NCBI GenBank assembly: GCA_017640505.1
Contig: JAEPQO010000004.1
Coordinates: 62,001-126,000, forward strand
Source: Rhodospirillales bacterium
Lineage (GTDB): Bacteria > Pseudomonadota > Alphaproteobacteria > Rhodospirillales > Casp-alpha2
Direction: 5' to 3'
Length of the DNA stretch: 64,000 nt
Shown one piece after another: positions 54,129-63,978 of this stretch. The stretch's first letter is position 1. Every line of letters begins with the position of its first letter. The position numbers were made by a program, and so were the translations under genes. The notes under the pieces are model-generated. The model searched no databases. It was not told where the DNA came from and worked only from the letters and a program-made list of their open reading frames with translations.

Positions 54129-55235
54129 TCAAGCCGCCTTCTTGTCCAGTTCCTCACAGACCTTCTCGCCCATTTCCTGGGTGGAGACCAGCTTCATGCC
54201 GTCCTGCATGATGTCTCCGGTGCGGTAGCCGGCTTCGAGCACGGCGGCACAGGCATTTTCCAGCATGTCCGCGTCCTCGCCCATGTCGAACGAGTAACGC
54301 AGGCACATGGCGAACGAAAGAACCGTCGCCAGCGGATTAGCCTTGCTTTCACCGGCGATGTCGGGTGCCGAGCCATGCACCGGCTCGTAAAGCGCCTTGC
54401 GCCGTCCGCTTTCGTCGGCGGCGCCGAGCGAGGCCGACGGCAGCATGCCGAGCGAGCCAGTGCACATTGCGGCACAGTCGGAAAGCACGTCGCCGAACAA
54501 GTTGTCGGTGACGATCACGTCGAACTGCTTGGGCCAGCGTACAAGCTGCATGGCACAGTTGTCGGCGTACATGTGTTCGAGCGTCACGTCCGGATAGTCC
54601 TTGGCGACCTCGGTCGCGATCTGGCGCCAGAAGACGCCGACTTCCATGACGTTGGCTTTTTCGACCGAGTGCAGCTTCTTGCCGCGTTTCTGCGCCAGTT
54701 CGAACGCAGCACGAACGACGCGTTCGATCTCGTCACGGGTATAGGAGGTGGTGTCGACGCAGCGTTCCTGACCTTCATATGTCTGCATGCCCTTCGGCTG
54801 ACCGAAGTAGGTGCCGGCCGTCAGTTCACGGACGATCATGATGTCGAGGCCGGAAACGACGTCGTTCTTGAGGCTCGACGCATCCGCCAGCGCCGGCATG
54901 CAGGTCGCAGGCCGCAGGTTGGCGAACAGGTCCATTTCCTTCCGGAGACGCAGCAGACCCGCTTCGGGACGCGCATCGCGTTCGACATTATCCCACTTCG
55001 GACCACCGACGGCACCGAGCATCACGGCATCGACGTTCATCGCCTTGTCCATCGTGGCATCGGCCAGAGACGTCTTGTGCGCGTCGTAGGCTGCGCCACC
55101 GACGAGATCTTCCTCGATATCGAACGAGACGTGACGGCGCTTGTCCATCCAGTCGACGACGCGTTTCACCTCGCCCATGACTTCCGGACCGATTCCGTCG
55201 CCGGGCAGCATCAAAAGCTTCTTGTTGGCAGCCAT
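54129..55235 (-). CDS. leuB: 3-isopropylmalate dehydrogenase
   Basis: A 368-residue NAD-dependent decarboxylating dehydrogenase in leucine synthesis. [17 protein letters not shown] at the start, [22 protein letters not shown] as metal/substrate block and [16 protein letters not shown] as NAD block. The ATG at 55233-55235 has AAGGGGAAA upstream; the open frame runs further back, but that part lacks any similarity and overlaps leuD. Confidence 0.96.
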   Translation of the reverse strand: MAANKKLLMLPGDGIGPEVMGEVKRVVDWMDKRRHVSFDIEEDLVGGAAYDAHKTSLADATMDKAMNVDAVMLGAVGGPKWDNVERDARPEAGLLRLRKEMDLFANLRPATCMPALADASSLKNDVVSGLDIMIVRELTAGTYFGQPKGMQTYEGQERCVDTTSYTRDEIERVVRAAFELAQKRGKKLHSVEKANVMEVGVFWRQIATEVAKDYPDVTLEHMYADNCAMQLVRWPKQFDVIVTDNLFGDVLSDCAAMCTGSLGMLPSASLGAADESGRRKALYEPVHGSAPDIAGESKANPLATVLSFAMCLRYSFDMGEDADMLENACAAVLEAGYRTGDIMQDGMKLVSTQEMGEKVCEELDKKAA

Positions 55236-55264
55236 TCGTGTTTCCCCTTCCCTAAGTCTTTTTG

Positions 55265-55894
55265 TTATTCCGCGGCGGTCATCGCGCTGTTGAGCCAACC
55301 TTGGCTGGCATTCTTCTCTTCTTCGAAGCTGTCGATCTTGGATTCGTTCTGCAGCGTCAGGCCGACATCGTCGAGACCTTCGAGCAGGCACTTCTTCTTG
55401 AACGGATCGATGTCGAACTTCACCTCGCCGCCGTCCGGGCCGCTGATGGTCTGGTTTTCCAGATCGACCGTCAGCGTCGCGTTGGCGCCGCGCTTGGCGT
55501 CGTCCATGAGGTCTTCGAGTTGCTCCGGCGTCACCTTGATCGGCAGGATCCCGTTCTTGAAGCAGTTGTTGTAGAAAATGTCCGCGAATGACGTCGAGAT
55601 GACGCACTTGATCCCGAAGTCCAGGATCGCCCACGGCGCATGCTCACGCGATGAACCGCAACCGAAGTTGTCGCCCGCAACCAGAATCTTGGCGTTGCGA
55701 TAGGCCGGCTGGTTGAGGATGAAGTCCTCGACCTCGTTGCCGTCTTCGTCATAACGCATTTCGTGGAACAGGTGTTTGCCCAGACCGCTGCGCTTAATGG
55801 TTTTCAGGAACTGCTTCGGGATGACCATGTCGGTGTCGACATTGATCATGTCCATCGGCGCGGCAACGCTGGTCAGTTTTTCGAATTTTTCCAT
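55265..55894 (-). CDS. leuD: 3-isopropylmalate dehydratase small subunit
   Basis: A 209-residue swivel subunit of isopropylmalate isomerase. [15 protein letters not shown] and [16 protein letters not shown] are the conserved blocks that close over the LeuC active site. It is placed between leuC (32-bp gap) and leuB (29-bp gap) on one strand. Confidence 0.96.
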   Translation of the reverse strand: MEKFEKLTSVAAPMDMINVDTDMVIPKQFLKTIKRSGLGKHLFHEMRYDEDGNEVEDFILNQPAYRNAKILVAGDNFGCGSSREHAPWAILDFGIKCVISTSFADIFYNNCFKNGILPIKVTPEQLEDLMDDAKRGANATLTVDLENQTISGPDGGEVKFDIDPFKKKCLLEGLDDVGLTLQNESKIDSFEEEKNASQGWLNSAMTAAE

Positions 55895-55926
55895 TTCTCA
55901 AATCCTCCGTGTTTCGTTACCGCTGG

Positions 55927-57333
55927 TCAGTCCAGATCGCGCACATCGATCAGGTGACCGGTCACAGCCGCCGCGGCAGCCATCGCCGGGCTCACCAGAT
56001 GGGTGCGGCCCTTGAAGCCCTGACGGCCCTTGAAGTTGCGGTTCGACGTGGACGCGCAGCGCTCACCCGGCTCCAGGCGGTCGGCGTTCATCGCCAGACA
56101 CATGGAGCAGCCCGGCTCACGCCATTCCCAGCCGGCTTCGATCAAAATCTTGTCGAGGCCTTCTTCTTCCGCCTGTTCTTTCACCAGACCGGAGCCCGGG
56201 ACCATCAGCGCGGTCACGCCGTCGGCGATCTTGCGGCCCTTTGAAATCGCAGCAGCGGCACGGATATCTTCGATCCGGCCATTGGTGCACGAGCCGACGA
56301 ACACCTTGTCGATCTTGATGTCCGACATCTTCATGCCGCCCTCAAGGCCCATGTAATCGAGCGCCAGCTTGGCGGATTCCTGCTTGGCCGGGTTCGGAAA
56401 ATCTTCCGGGCGCGGCACGGTACCGTTGATCGGCGCCACGTCTTCCGGGCTGGTGCCCCAGGTGACCTGCGGTACGATCTCGGAAACGTCGAGCTCGACT
56501 TCCTTGTCGTAGCTCGCACCCTCGTCGCTCGGCAGCGTCTTCCAGTACGCGACGGCGGCTTCCCAGGCAGCACCCTTCGGCGACATCGGACGGCCCTTGA
56601 GGTACTCGAAGGTCGTCTCGTCGGGTGCGATCAGACCGGCGCGCGCGCCGCCTTCGATGGTCATGTTGCAGACCGTCATGCGGCCTTCCATCGACAGATC
56701 GCGGATCGCCTGACCGGCGTACTCGATGACGTAGCCGGTACCGCCGGCGGTGCCGATCTTACCGATGATGGCAAGGATCAGGTCCTTCGCCGTGCAGCCT
56801 TCCGGCAGCGCGCCGTTGACGGTGATGCGCATGTTCTTGAGCGGGCTTTGCAACAGCGTCTGCGTCGCCAGAACGTGCTCCACCTCGGACGTGCCGATAC
56901 CGAACGCCAGCGCGCCGAACGCACCGTGGGTCGCCGTATGGCTATCACCACAGACGACCGTCGTGCCGGGCAGCGTGAAACCCTGCTCCGGACCGATGAT
57001 GTGGACGATGCCCTGACGGACGTCGGTCACATCGAACAGCGGCACGCCGAAGTCCTTGCAGTTCTTCTGCAGGGTTTCGATCTGGATGCGGCTTTCCTCG
57101 TCGGCGATGAAACCGCCGCGTTCCGTAGTCGAAACGTTGTGATCCGGCACAGCCAGGGTCAGATCCGGACGACGCACCTTGCGGCCGGTTGCCCGAAGGC
57201 CCTCAAACGCCTGCGGGCTCGTCACCTCGTGCGTGAGGTGCCGGTCAATGTACAGCAGGCAGGTGCCATCGTCCTGTACGTTGACCAGGTGACTATCCCA
57301 AATTTTATCAAACAGCGTTTTTGGCTGCGCCAT
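55927..57333 (-). CDS. leuC: 3-isopropylmalate dehydratase large subunit
   Basis: A 468-residue aconitase-family enzyme with a 4Fe-4S cluster bound by Cys in [11 protein letters not shown] and in GCSMCLAMN. It isomerises 2- to 3-isopropylmalate. Two ATGs stand together (57331-57336); the second, [17 protein letters not shown], has GGAGG at 5 nt and is preferred. The 79-bp gap to rplS holds two tandem hairpins. Confidence 0.96.
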   Translation of the reverse strand: MAQPKTLFDKIWDSHLVNVQDDGTCLLYIDRHLTHEVTSPQAFEGLRATGRKVRRPDLTLAVPDHNVSTTERGGFIADEESRIQIETLQKNCKDFGVPLFDVTDVRQGIVHIIGPEQGFTLPGTTVVCGDSHTATHGAFGALAFGIGTSEVEHVLATQTLLQSPLKNMRITVNGALPEGCTAKDLILAIIGKIGTAGGTGYVIEYAGQAIRDLSMEGRMTVCNMTIEGGARAGLIAPDETTFEYLKGRPMSPKGAAWEAAVAYWKTLPSDEGASYDKEVELDVSEIVPQVTWGTSPEDVAPINGTVPRPEDFPNPAKQESAKLALDYMGLEGGMKMSDIKIDKVFVGSCTNGRIEDIRAAAAISKGRKIADGVTALMVPGSGLVKEQAEEEGLDKILIEAGWEWREPGCSMCLAMNADRLEPGERCASTSNRNFKGRQGFKGRTHLVSPAMAAAAAVTGHLIDVRDLD

Positions 57334-57357
57334 CATTCCCTCCACATCGTTATCGCC

Positions 57358-57414
57358 GCCGCCGGGCCTGTCCCGGCGGCAACCTTGCTGGGGACCGTTC
57401 GGTCCCGGTTTTTT
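57358..57414. promoter_or_regulatory. Two hairpins between rplS and leuC
   Basis: GCCGCCGGG / CCCGGCGGC (57358-57380) and GGGACC / GGTCCC with GTTC loop (57391-57406). The second is followed on the plus strand by TTTTTT, while no U-run follows on the minus strand where the genes lie. They may set mRNA stability or leuC expression relative to the ribosomal gene. Confidence 0.45.
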
Positions 57415-57913
57415 ATTCTTCGGTGGTCGCGTCTTCTGCCGGGGCGGCAGCTTCGGCTTCCTTGGCCTTCTTGATTTCGCGGGCCTGTGCGTCGCGGGCG
57501 CGCTTTTCTTCCTGCGCAACACGCTTTTCCTCGGCGGTCAGCTTGGCGGAGTAACCGTCGGTCTTTTCCGCGATACGGGCCGACTTACCCTGACGGCCGC
57601 GCAGATAGTAAAGCTTGGCGCGACGGACGTCACCACGACGGATCACATCGATGCTGTCGATGCTGGGCGAGAAGACCGGGAACACACGTTCCACGCCTTC
57701 GCCGTACGAAATCTTGCGGACCGTGAACGATTCATTGATGCCGCTGCCGTCACGGGCAATGCAGACACCTTCGAACGCCTGAACACGCTCACGCGTGCCT
57801 TCGACGACCTTCACGTTCACACGGAGCGTATCGCCGGGGGCGAATTCCGGAAGCTGCCGCTCGGCGGCGAGGCGTTCCTGCTGCTCCTTCTCAAGTTGTT
57901 CGATGATGTTCAT
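57413..57913 (-). CDS. rplS: Ribosomal protein bL19 with C-terminal extension
   Basis: A 166-residue large-subunit protein. The core (residues 1-120) begins [11 protein letters not shown] and has [53 protein letters not shown] and [15 protein letters not shown] as conserved blocks. A charged and Ala/Glu-rich tail follows, ending [14 protein letters not shown], longer than the E. coli protein of about 115 residues. ATG at 57911-57913 has GAAGGAAA upstream. It is the last ribosomal gene of the rpsP-rimM-trmD-rplS operon. Confidence 0.95.
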   Translation of the reverse strand: MNIIEQLEKEQQERLAAERQLPEFAPGDTLRVNVKVVEGTRERVQAFEGVCIARDGSGINESFTVRKISYGEGVERVFPVFSPSIDSIDVIRRGDVRRAKLYYLRGRQGKSARIAEKTDGYSAKLTAEEKRVAQEEKRARDAQAREIKKAKEAEAAAPAEDATTEE

Positions 57914-57933
57914 AGCTAGGTTTCCTTCTTGGC

Positions 57934-58656
57934 TTAAATATTGCCGCGCTCGTAGCGTTCCCACAAGTCGGGACGCCGCTCGCGCGTAATTTCCTCGGCC
58001 TGGGCATGTCGCCAGGCACGAACGTTTTCATGGTGACCGGACAACAGGACATCCGGCACATCCAGCCCATGCCACTGGCGCGGACGGGTGTAGTGCGGAT
58101 ATTCCAGCAGTCCGCTTTCGAAGCTTTCCTCCTGAAGAGATTCCTCGGCGCCGATGACTCCCGGCAACAGACGGACGCAGGCATCGATCAGGGTCATGGC
58201 CGGCAGTTCGCCGCCCGAAAGCACAAAGTCGCCGAGCGAGATTTCCTCGCCCGGATAGGCTTCCATGACTCTGGCATCAATTCCTTCGAAGCGTCCGGCA
58301 ACGGCGATCAGGCCCGGCCCGGCGGCAAGTTCGCCGACCCGTTCCTGGGTCAACGGCTTACCCCGCGGCGTCAGATAGACGAAAGGCAGGTCTTCCGCAC
58401 CTTCACGGGCGGCCTCGATGGCGCGGCCCAGCACATCGGCCCGCATAACCATCCCCGGACCGCCGCCGAACGGCACGTCATCGACGCTGGCGTGCTTGTC
58501 CTCGGCGAAACTGCGGATGTCCACGGCGTCGCACGACCACAGACCGCGCGTCAGCGCCTGCCCCGTCAGGGACACGCCGAGCGGCCCCGGAAACATGTCC
58601 GGGAAGATGGTCAGCACGCGGGCGCGCCACATCTTATCTGCCTTCTGGTCGTTCAC
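57934..58656 (-). CDS. trmD: tRNA (guanine-37-N1)-methyltransferase
   Basis: A 240-residue SPOUT methyltransferase making m1G37 in tRNA, which prevents frameshifting. [47 protein letters not shown] and [19 protein letters not shown] form the trefoil-knot SAM site. Its ATG overlaps the rimM stop (58653-58656), and it precedes rplS, the standard order. Confidence 0.96.
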   Translation of the reverse strand: MNDQKADKMWRARVLTIFPDMFPGPLGVSLTGQALTRGLWSCDAVDIRSFAEDKHASVDDVPFGGGPGMVMRADVLGRAIEAAREGAEDLPFVYLTPRGKPLTQERVGELAAGPGLIAVAGRFEGIDARVMEAYPGEEISLGDFVLSGGELPAMTLIDACVRLLPGVIGAEESLQEESFESGLLEYPHYTRPRQWHGLDVPDVLLSGHHENVRAWRHAQAEEITRERRPDLWERYERGNI

Positions 58657-59201
58657 GTCGTTTCGTCCTCTACGCTTTCGTCTTCTTCCTTGCCGGGTGG
58701 ATCGAACAACCCTTCCGGGGGATCGATCACAACCTTGCCGCCTTCGATGTCCACTTCCGGCACCGCCGCCCGCGTGAACGGGACCATGACGTTGCCGGTA
58801 ATCTCAACCACCGGGCCGGCGCCGAAATCGAAGACACCAACCACTTTGCCGATCCTTTCGCCCGAGACCGTCACCGCCTGCAGCCCCTCCAGATCCGAGT
58901 GATAGAACTCGTCCTCTTCGGGTGCCGGCAGCTGATCGCGCTCGATGAAGAGTTCCGTCTTCTTTAGCGCTTCCGCCGCCGTGCGGTCGTTGATCCCGTC
59001 GACCCTGGCCAAAACCACGCCCTTTTGCGTGCCCGTGACCTTGAGATCGAACCGCCTTGCGCCCGTCTTGTCGTAAAGCGGGCCGTATGCCCCGACTGCG
59101 ACCGGATCGTCGGTGAAGCTCTTGATGCGAACTTCGCCTTTGATGCCCCTGACCCCGACGATAACGCCGAGGCGGACAGGATTTTCCAGGCGCTTGGGCA
59201 T
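58653..59201 (-). CDS. rimM: Ribosome maturation factor RimM
   Basis: A 182-residue 30S assembly factor. [22 protein letters not shown] is the N-terminal RimM block and [37 protein letters not shown] the PRC-barrel (read as separate motifs). It helps 16S rRNA 3' domain folding and binds uS19. The C-terminus is acidic ([12 protein letters not shown]). Confidence 0.95.
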   Translation of the reverse strand: MPKRLENPVRLGVIVGVRGIKGEVRIKSFTDDPVAVGAYGPLYDKTGARRFDLKVTGTQKGVVLARVDGINDRTAAEALKKTELFIERDQLPAPEEDEFYHSDLEGLQAVTVSGERIGKVVGVFDFGAGPVVEITGNVMVPFTRAAVPEVDIEGGKVVIDPPEGLFDPPGKEEDESVEDETT

Positions 59202-59227
59202 GGGCGGATGTCAGGACCGTCGCGTGA

Positions 59228-59740
59228 TCAGGCCTCCTCTTTGGTCTCTTCTTCGGCCGGTGCCTCCTCGGCAGCAGCTTCTTCGGCCGGCGCCTCTTCA
59301 GCGGCAGCTTCTTCAGCCGGTGCTTCTTCAGCCGGTGCTTCTTCAGCGGCAGCTTCGGCTTCCGTCGGCGCTTCCGCAGCGGCGGCAGCTTCCTCGGCGG
59401 CCTTCTTCTTCTCTTCGGCCTCGGCCATGCGCTCCTGCGCCTTGGCTTTCGGCAGATGCTTCTTGGTCTGCTCGTGGATCACCGGCGCTTCGCCCATGTC
59501 CACGGCGGCCAGGAATTTGGCGACACGATCGGACGGCTTGGCGCCGACGCCGAGCCAGTACTTGATACGCTCCTGATCGAGGCGCACCCGTTCCGGGCTG
59601 TCCTTGGCCAACATCGGGTTGTAGGAGCCGACGCGTTCGATGAAGCGGCCGTCACGCGCGCGGCGCGAGTCGGCAACAACGATGCGGTAGTACGGGCGCT
59701 TCTTGGCCCCGCCGCGGGAAAGTCGAATAGTCAATGCCAT
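59228..59740 (-). CDS. rpsP: Ribosomal protein bS16 with long acidic repeat tail
   Basis: A 170-residue protein whose first 85 residues are ordinary bS16 ([41 protein letters not shown]). The family usually ends at 80-110 residues. Here a tail of about 60 residues follows, built from [10 protein letters not shown]-type units repeated at least four times (59228-59416). The acidic tail should project from the 30S surface. It stands between ffh (79 bp) and rimM (26 bp). Confidence 0.95.
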   Translation of the reverse strand: MALTIRLSRGGAKKRPYYRIVVADSRRARDGRFIERVGSYNPMLAKDSPERVRLDQERIKYWLGVGAKPSDRVAKFLAAVDMGEAPVIHEQTKKHLPKAKAQERMAEAEEKKKAAEEAAAAAEAPTEAEAAAEEAPAEEAPAEEAAAEEAPAEEAAAEEAPAEEETKEEA

Positions 59741-59819
59741 GTGCTTTTAAGTCCTTCTCAGTAGTCGTCGTTATATCGTCAGTTAAAGTTTCAACGACGC
59801 GGCAAACCGGGCCGCGGCG

Positions 59820-61205
59820 TTATCTCATACCGGGCGGCATGCCGCCGCCCATCGGAGGAAAGCCGCCCGGCATGCCGCGCATCATGCCCGCCATCCCTTT
59901 CTTGCCGACTTTCTTCATCATCTGTGACATCTGTTTGTGCTGCTTCAGCACACGGTTCACTTCCTGCACCGTGGTACCGGACCCTGCCGCGATACGGCGG
60001 CGGCGCGAACCGTTCAGAATTTTCGGGTTGCGGCGCTCCTTCGGGGTCATCGCCAGGATGATCGCTTCCTGATGCGCCAGCATCTTGTCATCAACGTTCG
60101 CCGCCGCCATCTGCTGTTTGGCCTTGGCTGCCCCGGGTAACATGCCGAGGATCCCGTCGAGACTGCCCATCTGGCGGATCTTGCGGAACTGATCGACCAT
60201 GTCCTCCAGCGTGAACTCGCCCTTCATCATCTTCTTGGCGAGTTTTTCGGCTTCTTCTTCCTCGACAACCTGTTGCGCCTTCTCGACAAGACCGACAACG
60301 TCGCCCATGCCGAGGATGGAACCCGCAACGCGGTTCGCGTCGAACGCGTCCAGCGCATCCATTTTCTCGCCGGTCCCCAGCAACTTGATCGGCTTGCCGG
60401 TCACCGAACGCATTGAGAGAGCCGCACCACCACGGGCGTCACCATCGACACGCGTCAGAACAATCCCGGTAATGCCGACTTTCTCGTCGAATTCCTTGGC
60501 CAGGTTGACCGCATCCTGACCGGTCATGGCGTCGACGACCAAAAGCGTTTCGGACGGCTTTGCTACATCGCGAACCTGGGCCACCTCGGCCATCAGTTCC
60601 TGATCGATGTGCAGGCGGCCCGCCGTATCCAGAATGACGGTGTCGTAACCTTCGGTGCGGCCGGTATGCATGGCGCGCTTGGCAATGGCGACAGGCTGCT
60701 CGCCAAAGATCGGGGCAAGAACTTCGACCTCCGTCTGCTGGCCGAGTTGCTGCAGTTGCTGTTGCGCCGCCGGACGGTAGATATCGAGCGACGCCATCAG
60801 GACCTTCTTTTTGTCCCGGCTTTTGAGGCGCAGGCCGATCTTGGCCGATGTCGTCGTTTTACCGGAACCCTGCAGACCGACCATCAGGATACATGCCGGC
60901 GGAGAAACGTCCGTGTTCAACCCTTCGGGAACGGAACCACCCAGCATCTCCACCAGGTGGTCGTTGACGATCTTGACCACCTGCTGGCCCGGCTGAACGG
61001 AGCGCAGGACTTCTTGACCGACCGCCTTTTCGCGGACGCCGTCGATGAACGTTTTGACGACCGGCAGCGCAACGTCGGCTTCGAGCAACGCGACACGAAT
61101 TTCACGCAGCGCGGCATCGACGTCGGCTTCCTTCAACGCACCCCGTTTTTTGAGGCCGTCAAAGATATCGCCAAGTTTAGTCTGCAGGCCTTCAAACATC
61201 GCCAA
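59820..61205 (-). CDS. ffh: Signal recognition particle protein Ffh
   Basis: A 461-residue SRP GTPase that binds 4.5S RNA and signal sequences of nascent chains. The G-domain has MVGLQGSGKTTTSAKIG, DTAGRLHIDQEL and TRVDGDARGGAAL. The M domain is Met-rich and ends MMRGMPGGFPPMGGGMPPGM. It is first in the ffh-rpsP-rimM-trmD-rplS block. Confidence 0.97.
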   Translation of the reverse strand: MAMFEGLQTKLGDIFDGLKKRGALKEADVDAALREIRVALLEADVALPVVKTFIDGVREKAVGQEVLRSVQPGQQVVKIVNDHLVEMLGGSVPEGLNTDVSPPACILMVGLQGSGKTTTSAKIGLRLKSRDKKKVLMASLDIYRPAAQQQLQQLGQQTEVEVLAPIFGEQPVAIAKRAMHTGRTEGYDTVILDTAGRLHIDQELMAEVAQVRDVAKPSETLLVVDAMTGQDAVNLAKEFDEKVGITGIVLTRVDGDARGGAALSMRSVTGKPIKLLGTGEKMDALDAFDANRVAGSILGMGDVVGLVEKAQQVVEEEEAEKLAKKMMKGEFTLEDMVDQFRKIRQMGSLDGILGMLPGAAKAKQQMAAANVDDKMLAHQEAIILAMTPKERRNPKILNGSRRRRIAAGSGTTVQEVNRVLKQHKQMSQMMKKVGKKGMAGMMRGMPGGFPPMGGGMPPGMR

Positions 61206-61231
61206 ATCCCGTTACCGCGGTCGTCCGCACA

Positions 61232-61266
61232 CACACAACGCGTTTCGCGCCAACGCGCGAAACTCG
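61232..61266. other. Hairpin upstream of ffh
   Basis: GTTTCGCG / CGCGAAAC arms around a short loop in the 172-bp gap 61206-61377. No T-tract follows. It could lie in the ffh leader or be a Rho-assisted end of the PAS_5 gene. No clear promoter was found in the gap. Confidence 0.4.
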
Positions 61267-61377
61267 CGGATTGGCGGCGCCCCTCGAGGCGTGGGTTTCG
61301 AATTACCCTGAAATCGGCGGCAAATTAGGTTTGGTCGGCGGGGAAGTCAAGCTTTACAAAGCGGCCTGTAATCCTGC

Positions 61378-61890
61378 TCAGGGAAGCCGATTGAAGAGGT
61401 TCTTGAGCTGATCTCGATCCTGCCCGTATTCCTCGGCAGCCATGATCTTGTCTATCTTCACACCATCGGACGAAAGCGGAAGGCGAAGGGCGACATAAAA
61501 TGCATAAAACCCTGAGTCCAGCGGGACTTCCGTCAGATAGGTATGCGGCTCACCGGTCGTGAGCACCTCGGTATATTGATCCCAGATGCACTGCGCATAG
61601 TCGGGCGGTGTCAGCATTCGTACGGATTTGTTGGAAAGGTCGTAGTGATGCAATCCCGTCACCGCCGTGCCCCAGTAGCGGTAAGTAAAGTCGTGCGGAT
61701 CACCGACGACATCAACGACGCAAATCTGCGGCAGCAACCCCGGGGGTAAGTCGAGCATGTTGATGTCGGACCAGGACGGCGCCGCGCCGCCTGATGTATT
61801 TTTTTTCTCGCTCCAGTAGCAATAAGTGGCATCTAGGTCCTGAAAGTTGTGGTCCGGCAATGAAAGCTTTTTAAATCGAATCGTCGGCAC
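61378..61890 (-). CDS. PAS_5 family protein
   Basis: A 170-residue protein with a single PAS-like domain of the kind frequent in Rhodospirillales. YCYWSEKK, APSWSDINMLDLPPGLLPQICVVDVVGDPHDFTYRYWGT (read as the characteristic helix-strand blocks) and YFxALRLPLSSDGVKIDKIM-like end. No output domain is fused. It may sense a small ligand; function is unknown. Confidence 0.8.
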   Translation of the reverse strand: MPTIRFKKLSLPDHNFQDLDATYCYWSEKKNTSGGAAPSWSDINMLDLPPGLLPQICVVDVVGDPHDFTYRYWGTAVTGLHHYDLSNKSVRMLTPPDYAQCIWDQYTEVLTTGEPHTYLTEVPLDSGFYAFYVALRLPLSSDGVKIDKIMAAEEYGQDRDQLKNLFNRLP

Positions 61891-62036
61891 TGAATTTCGG
61901 CTCCGGAGGGTCGTAATGAGAAGGCGATTAAGAGTGAATCGCAGAAACGTATATTAGAAAAATATAATGATCAAATGCCCATACCTTTGTCCCCCGAACC
62001 GTTGACCCCCTGACGGCTTCGTCGCACGGTAGGTGT

Positions 62037-62747
62037 ATGATCACCGACGACTTAAACCACGCCCTCGACCAGTATGGCCTCGTGACGCGCGGCGCCTTTT
62101 ACCCGGCGCTCTCTGATCTTGCGCACCTGACGGCAAGACCTGATTTTTCGCACCTGACGGTGCAACCTGATTTTTCGCCCCTAAATATGGGGACAATCAT
62201 CCTAGTCGGCAACATAGGACCGCATATGTGGCGTGTTTTTTCTAAATCCATGGCCGATGTGCCACACCCGCTTGATACATGGACGGAGGCGGTTATTTCG
62301 CCGATCGCCGATGATTTCGGCGCCACAGCGGCCTTTCCGTTCGAAGGACCGCCGTATCATCCGTTTCAGCGCTGGGCGCTTGCCGCCGATGACGTCTCGC
62401 CATCACCGATCGGACCGTTGATCCATCCGCTGTACGGCATGTGGCATGCCTACCGGGCCGCTTTTCTGTTCACCGACCGGCTCGAAATTCCGGTGACCAC
62501 GGAGAAAACGCCGTCGCCATGCATTTCTTGCCGCAACAAACCGTGCCTGAACACCTGCCCCGTCGGCGCGTTCACGGCCGAAGGATATGACGTTCCGGGT
62601 TGCCGCGCGCATATCGGCAGCCCGGGTGGCGAAACCTGCCTGTCGGCCGGCTGTCTGGCCCGACGCGCCTGCCCTGTCGGCCAGGACTACATTTATGAAG
62701 GCCCGCAGGCTGCTTTTCACATGGATAAGTTCCTGAACGCCGATTAG
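62037..62747 (+). CDS. Ferredoxin-like 4Fe-4S protein
   Basis: A 236-residue protein with a C-terminal iron-sulfur region: CISCRNKPCLNTCPVGAF, then CLSAGCLARRACPVG, giving enough cysteines for one or two 4Fe-4S clusters. The N-terminal part (LVGNIGPHMWRVF) resembles proteins related to epoxyqueuosine reductase QueG without its full domain set. A 9-residue repeat sits near residues 29-46. The partner and electron donor are unknown. Confidence 0.8.
   Translation: MITDDLNHALDQYGLVTRGAFYPALSDLAHLTARPDFSHLTVQPDFSPLNMGTIILVGNIGPHMWRVFSKSMADVPHPLDTWTEAVISPIADDFGATAAFPFEGPPYHPFQRWALAADDVSPSPIGPLIHPLYGMWHAYRAAFLFTDRLEIPVTTEKTPSPCISCRNKPCLNTCPVGAFTAEGYDVPGCRAHIGSPGGETCLSAGCLARRACPVGQDYIYEGPQAAFHMDKFLNAD
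62122..62175 (+). repeat. Two-copy 27-nt tandem repeat inside a gene
   Basis: Units 62122-62148 and 62149-62175 match at 23 of 27 positions and keep the reading frame, encoding HLTARPDFS and HLTVQPDFS. It lengthens a loop of the ferredoxin-like protein and may reflect recent slippage. Confidence 0.8.
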
Positions 62748-62818
62748 CGCCCTTTGTACGGTGTCCATATGATTGATAATGTACCGCAAATTTCGCGTCA
62801 TCAGATTATCAGGGCCTC

Positions 62819-63973
62819 ATGTCTATACGAACGACTCGGATCGTCATTGCGCTGTTTTTGATCGCTGCTTTGGCCGCTTGCAGCACGTATTCCAGCTCCC
62901 GAACAGGATGGATCACCTTCTCCCCTGACGCTGAGAACATACTTTTCCCTTGGTGCTTTAATGACAGACCTTGCACGCTCGCAGAGTTAGACCTCAACTC
63001 CGGCGAAACTCATCTCATCAAAAACGTACCCGAGACATTCATCAATAATGCTCGCGCTTCTTATTCGCCTGATGGCTCGCGTTTAGTGTTCTCTATCAAT
63101 GAACCAGGCACGAACAACATACAAATCGCTACGATTAATCGCGATGGATCGAACTACAGCCAGTTGACCAGAGGGTATGGCGCCAGATTCCATGCAGAAG
63201 TGCTGCCGGACAACGAAACAACAGTATTCAAGCTTAAGAACGGCAAATTCTCCGAGAGCAGGCGTTTCTTCATTGATGGCCCCCGATTGGTTTCAAGAAA
63301 GAACGACGGCACAATTCGCTTCATCGAATTTGACACTGAATGGTGCAAACTGCGGCTCGACCTAGAAGAGCAACCGACCTCTATGATCATCGACTACAAT
63401 ATGGTCATCGACGATGGCGTGAAGCTCTTTTCCCAACGACAACTAATTTCAAAGGCACGAAAGTATGATTACCTGCTCGCCAGCATGACCGATGGATCAT
63501 GCATTCGAATCGAACAGCCGGACGTGAAGATCCGTGAGTTTTCAACGAAGGTTGAGATTGACCAAGCGCATGCGCGCATCATGCGCTCCAAAGTTTCAGA
63601 TCAACTCAAAACTAAGTGGATATCAGAAATAGGAGACAGCAAAGTCGCGAATTCCTTCAATAATCCCACGATATCGCGCAACGGCAGGTTCGTGTTGGGA
63701 ACCGTACCAACGAACCTTACTCCGAGCCAATACAACTACGATCTGTTTCTTCTCGACATTAGTCAGCAGCGATATTCCCGCCTAACTGATATGAAGACAT
63801 ATGCTGCAGGCTTCGCAATATCCGACGACGGAAAGTCATATGCCTTACTGTCCGATACTGAGCGGGACGGGGACTTTCAGCTTTGGGTCCGCCGGGAGGG
63901 GGAGGACGACTTCAGGCACATTCCCTGGCCAAAGAAGCCGGTCAATTACGAGAGTTACGTCAAAAACCGGTAG
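62819..63973 (+). CDS. Lipoprotein with TolB-like PD40 repeats
   Basis: A 384-residue probable lipoprotein: hydrophobic leader with lipobox LAAC (Cys20). Several PD40-type blades are visible (FSPDAENILF, YSPDGSRLVFSINEPG, ISRNGRFVLG, ISDDGKSYALLSD), pointing to a beta-propeller as in the C-terminal domain of TolB. The codon use is visibly more AT-rich than the core genes around it, suggesting later acquisition. I do not recognise a specific family or partner. Confidence 0.72.
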   Translation: MSIRTTRIVIALFLIAALAACSTYSSSRTGWITFSPDAENILFPWCFNDRPCTLAELDLNSGETHLIKNVPETFINNARASYSPDGSRLVFSINEPGTNNIQIATINRDGSNYSQLTRGYGARFHAEVLPDNETTVFKLKNGKFSESRRFFIDGPRLVSRKNDGTIRFIEFDTEWCKLRLDLEEQPTSMIIDYNMVIDDGVKLFSQRQLISKARKYDYLLASMTDGSCIRIEQPDVKIREFSTKVEIDQAHARIMRSKVSDQLKTKWISEIGDSKVANSFNNPTISRNGRFVLGTVPTNLTPSQYNYDLFLLDISQQRYSRLTDMKTYAAGFAISDDGKSYALLSDTERDGDFQLWVRREGEDDFRHIPWPKKPVNYESYVKNR

Positions 63974-63978
63974 CCGTG

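Noticed and set aside
54129-55634. 501-codon version of leuB
   Set aside because: The first ~133 residues are arginine-rich, lie over leuD in another frame and lack LeuB similarity; ATG 55235 has a proper ribosome site.
57334-57412. Leucine leader peptide before leuC
   Set aside because: No short frame with a Leu-codon run or ribosome site on the coding strand in this gap.
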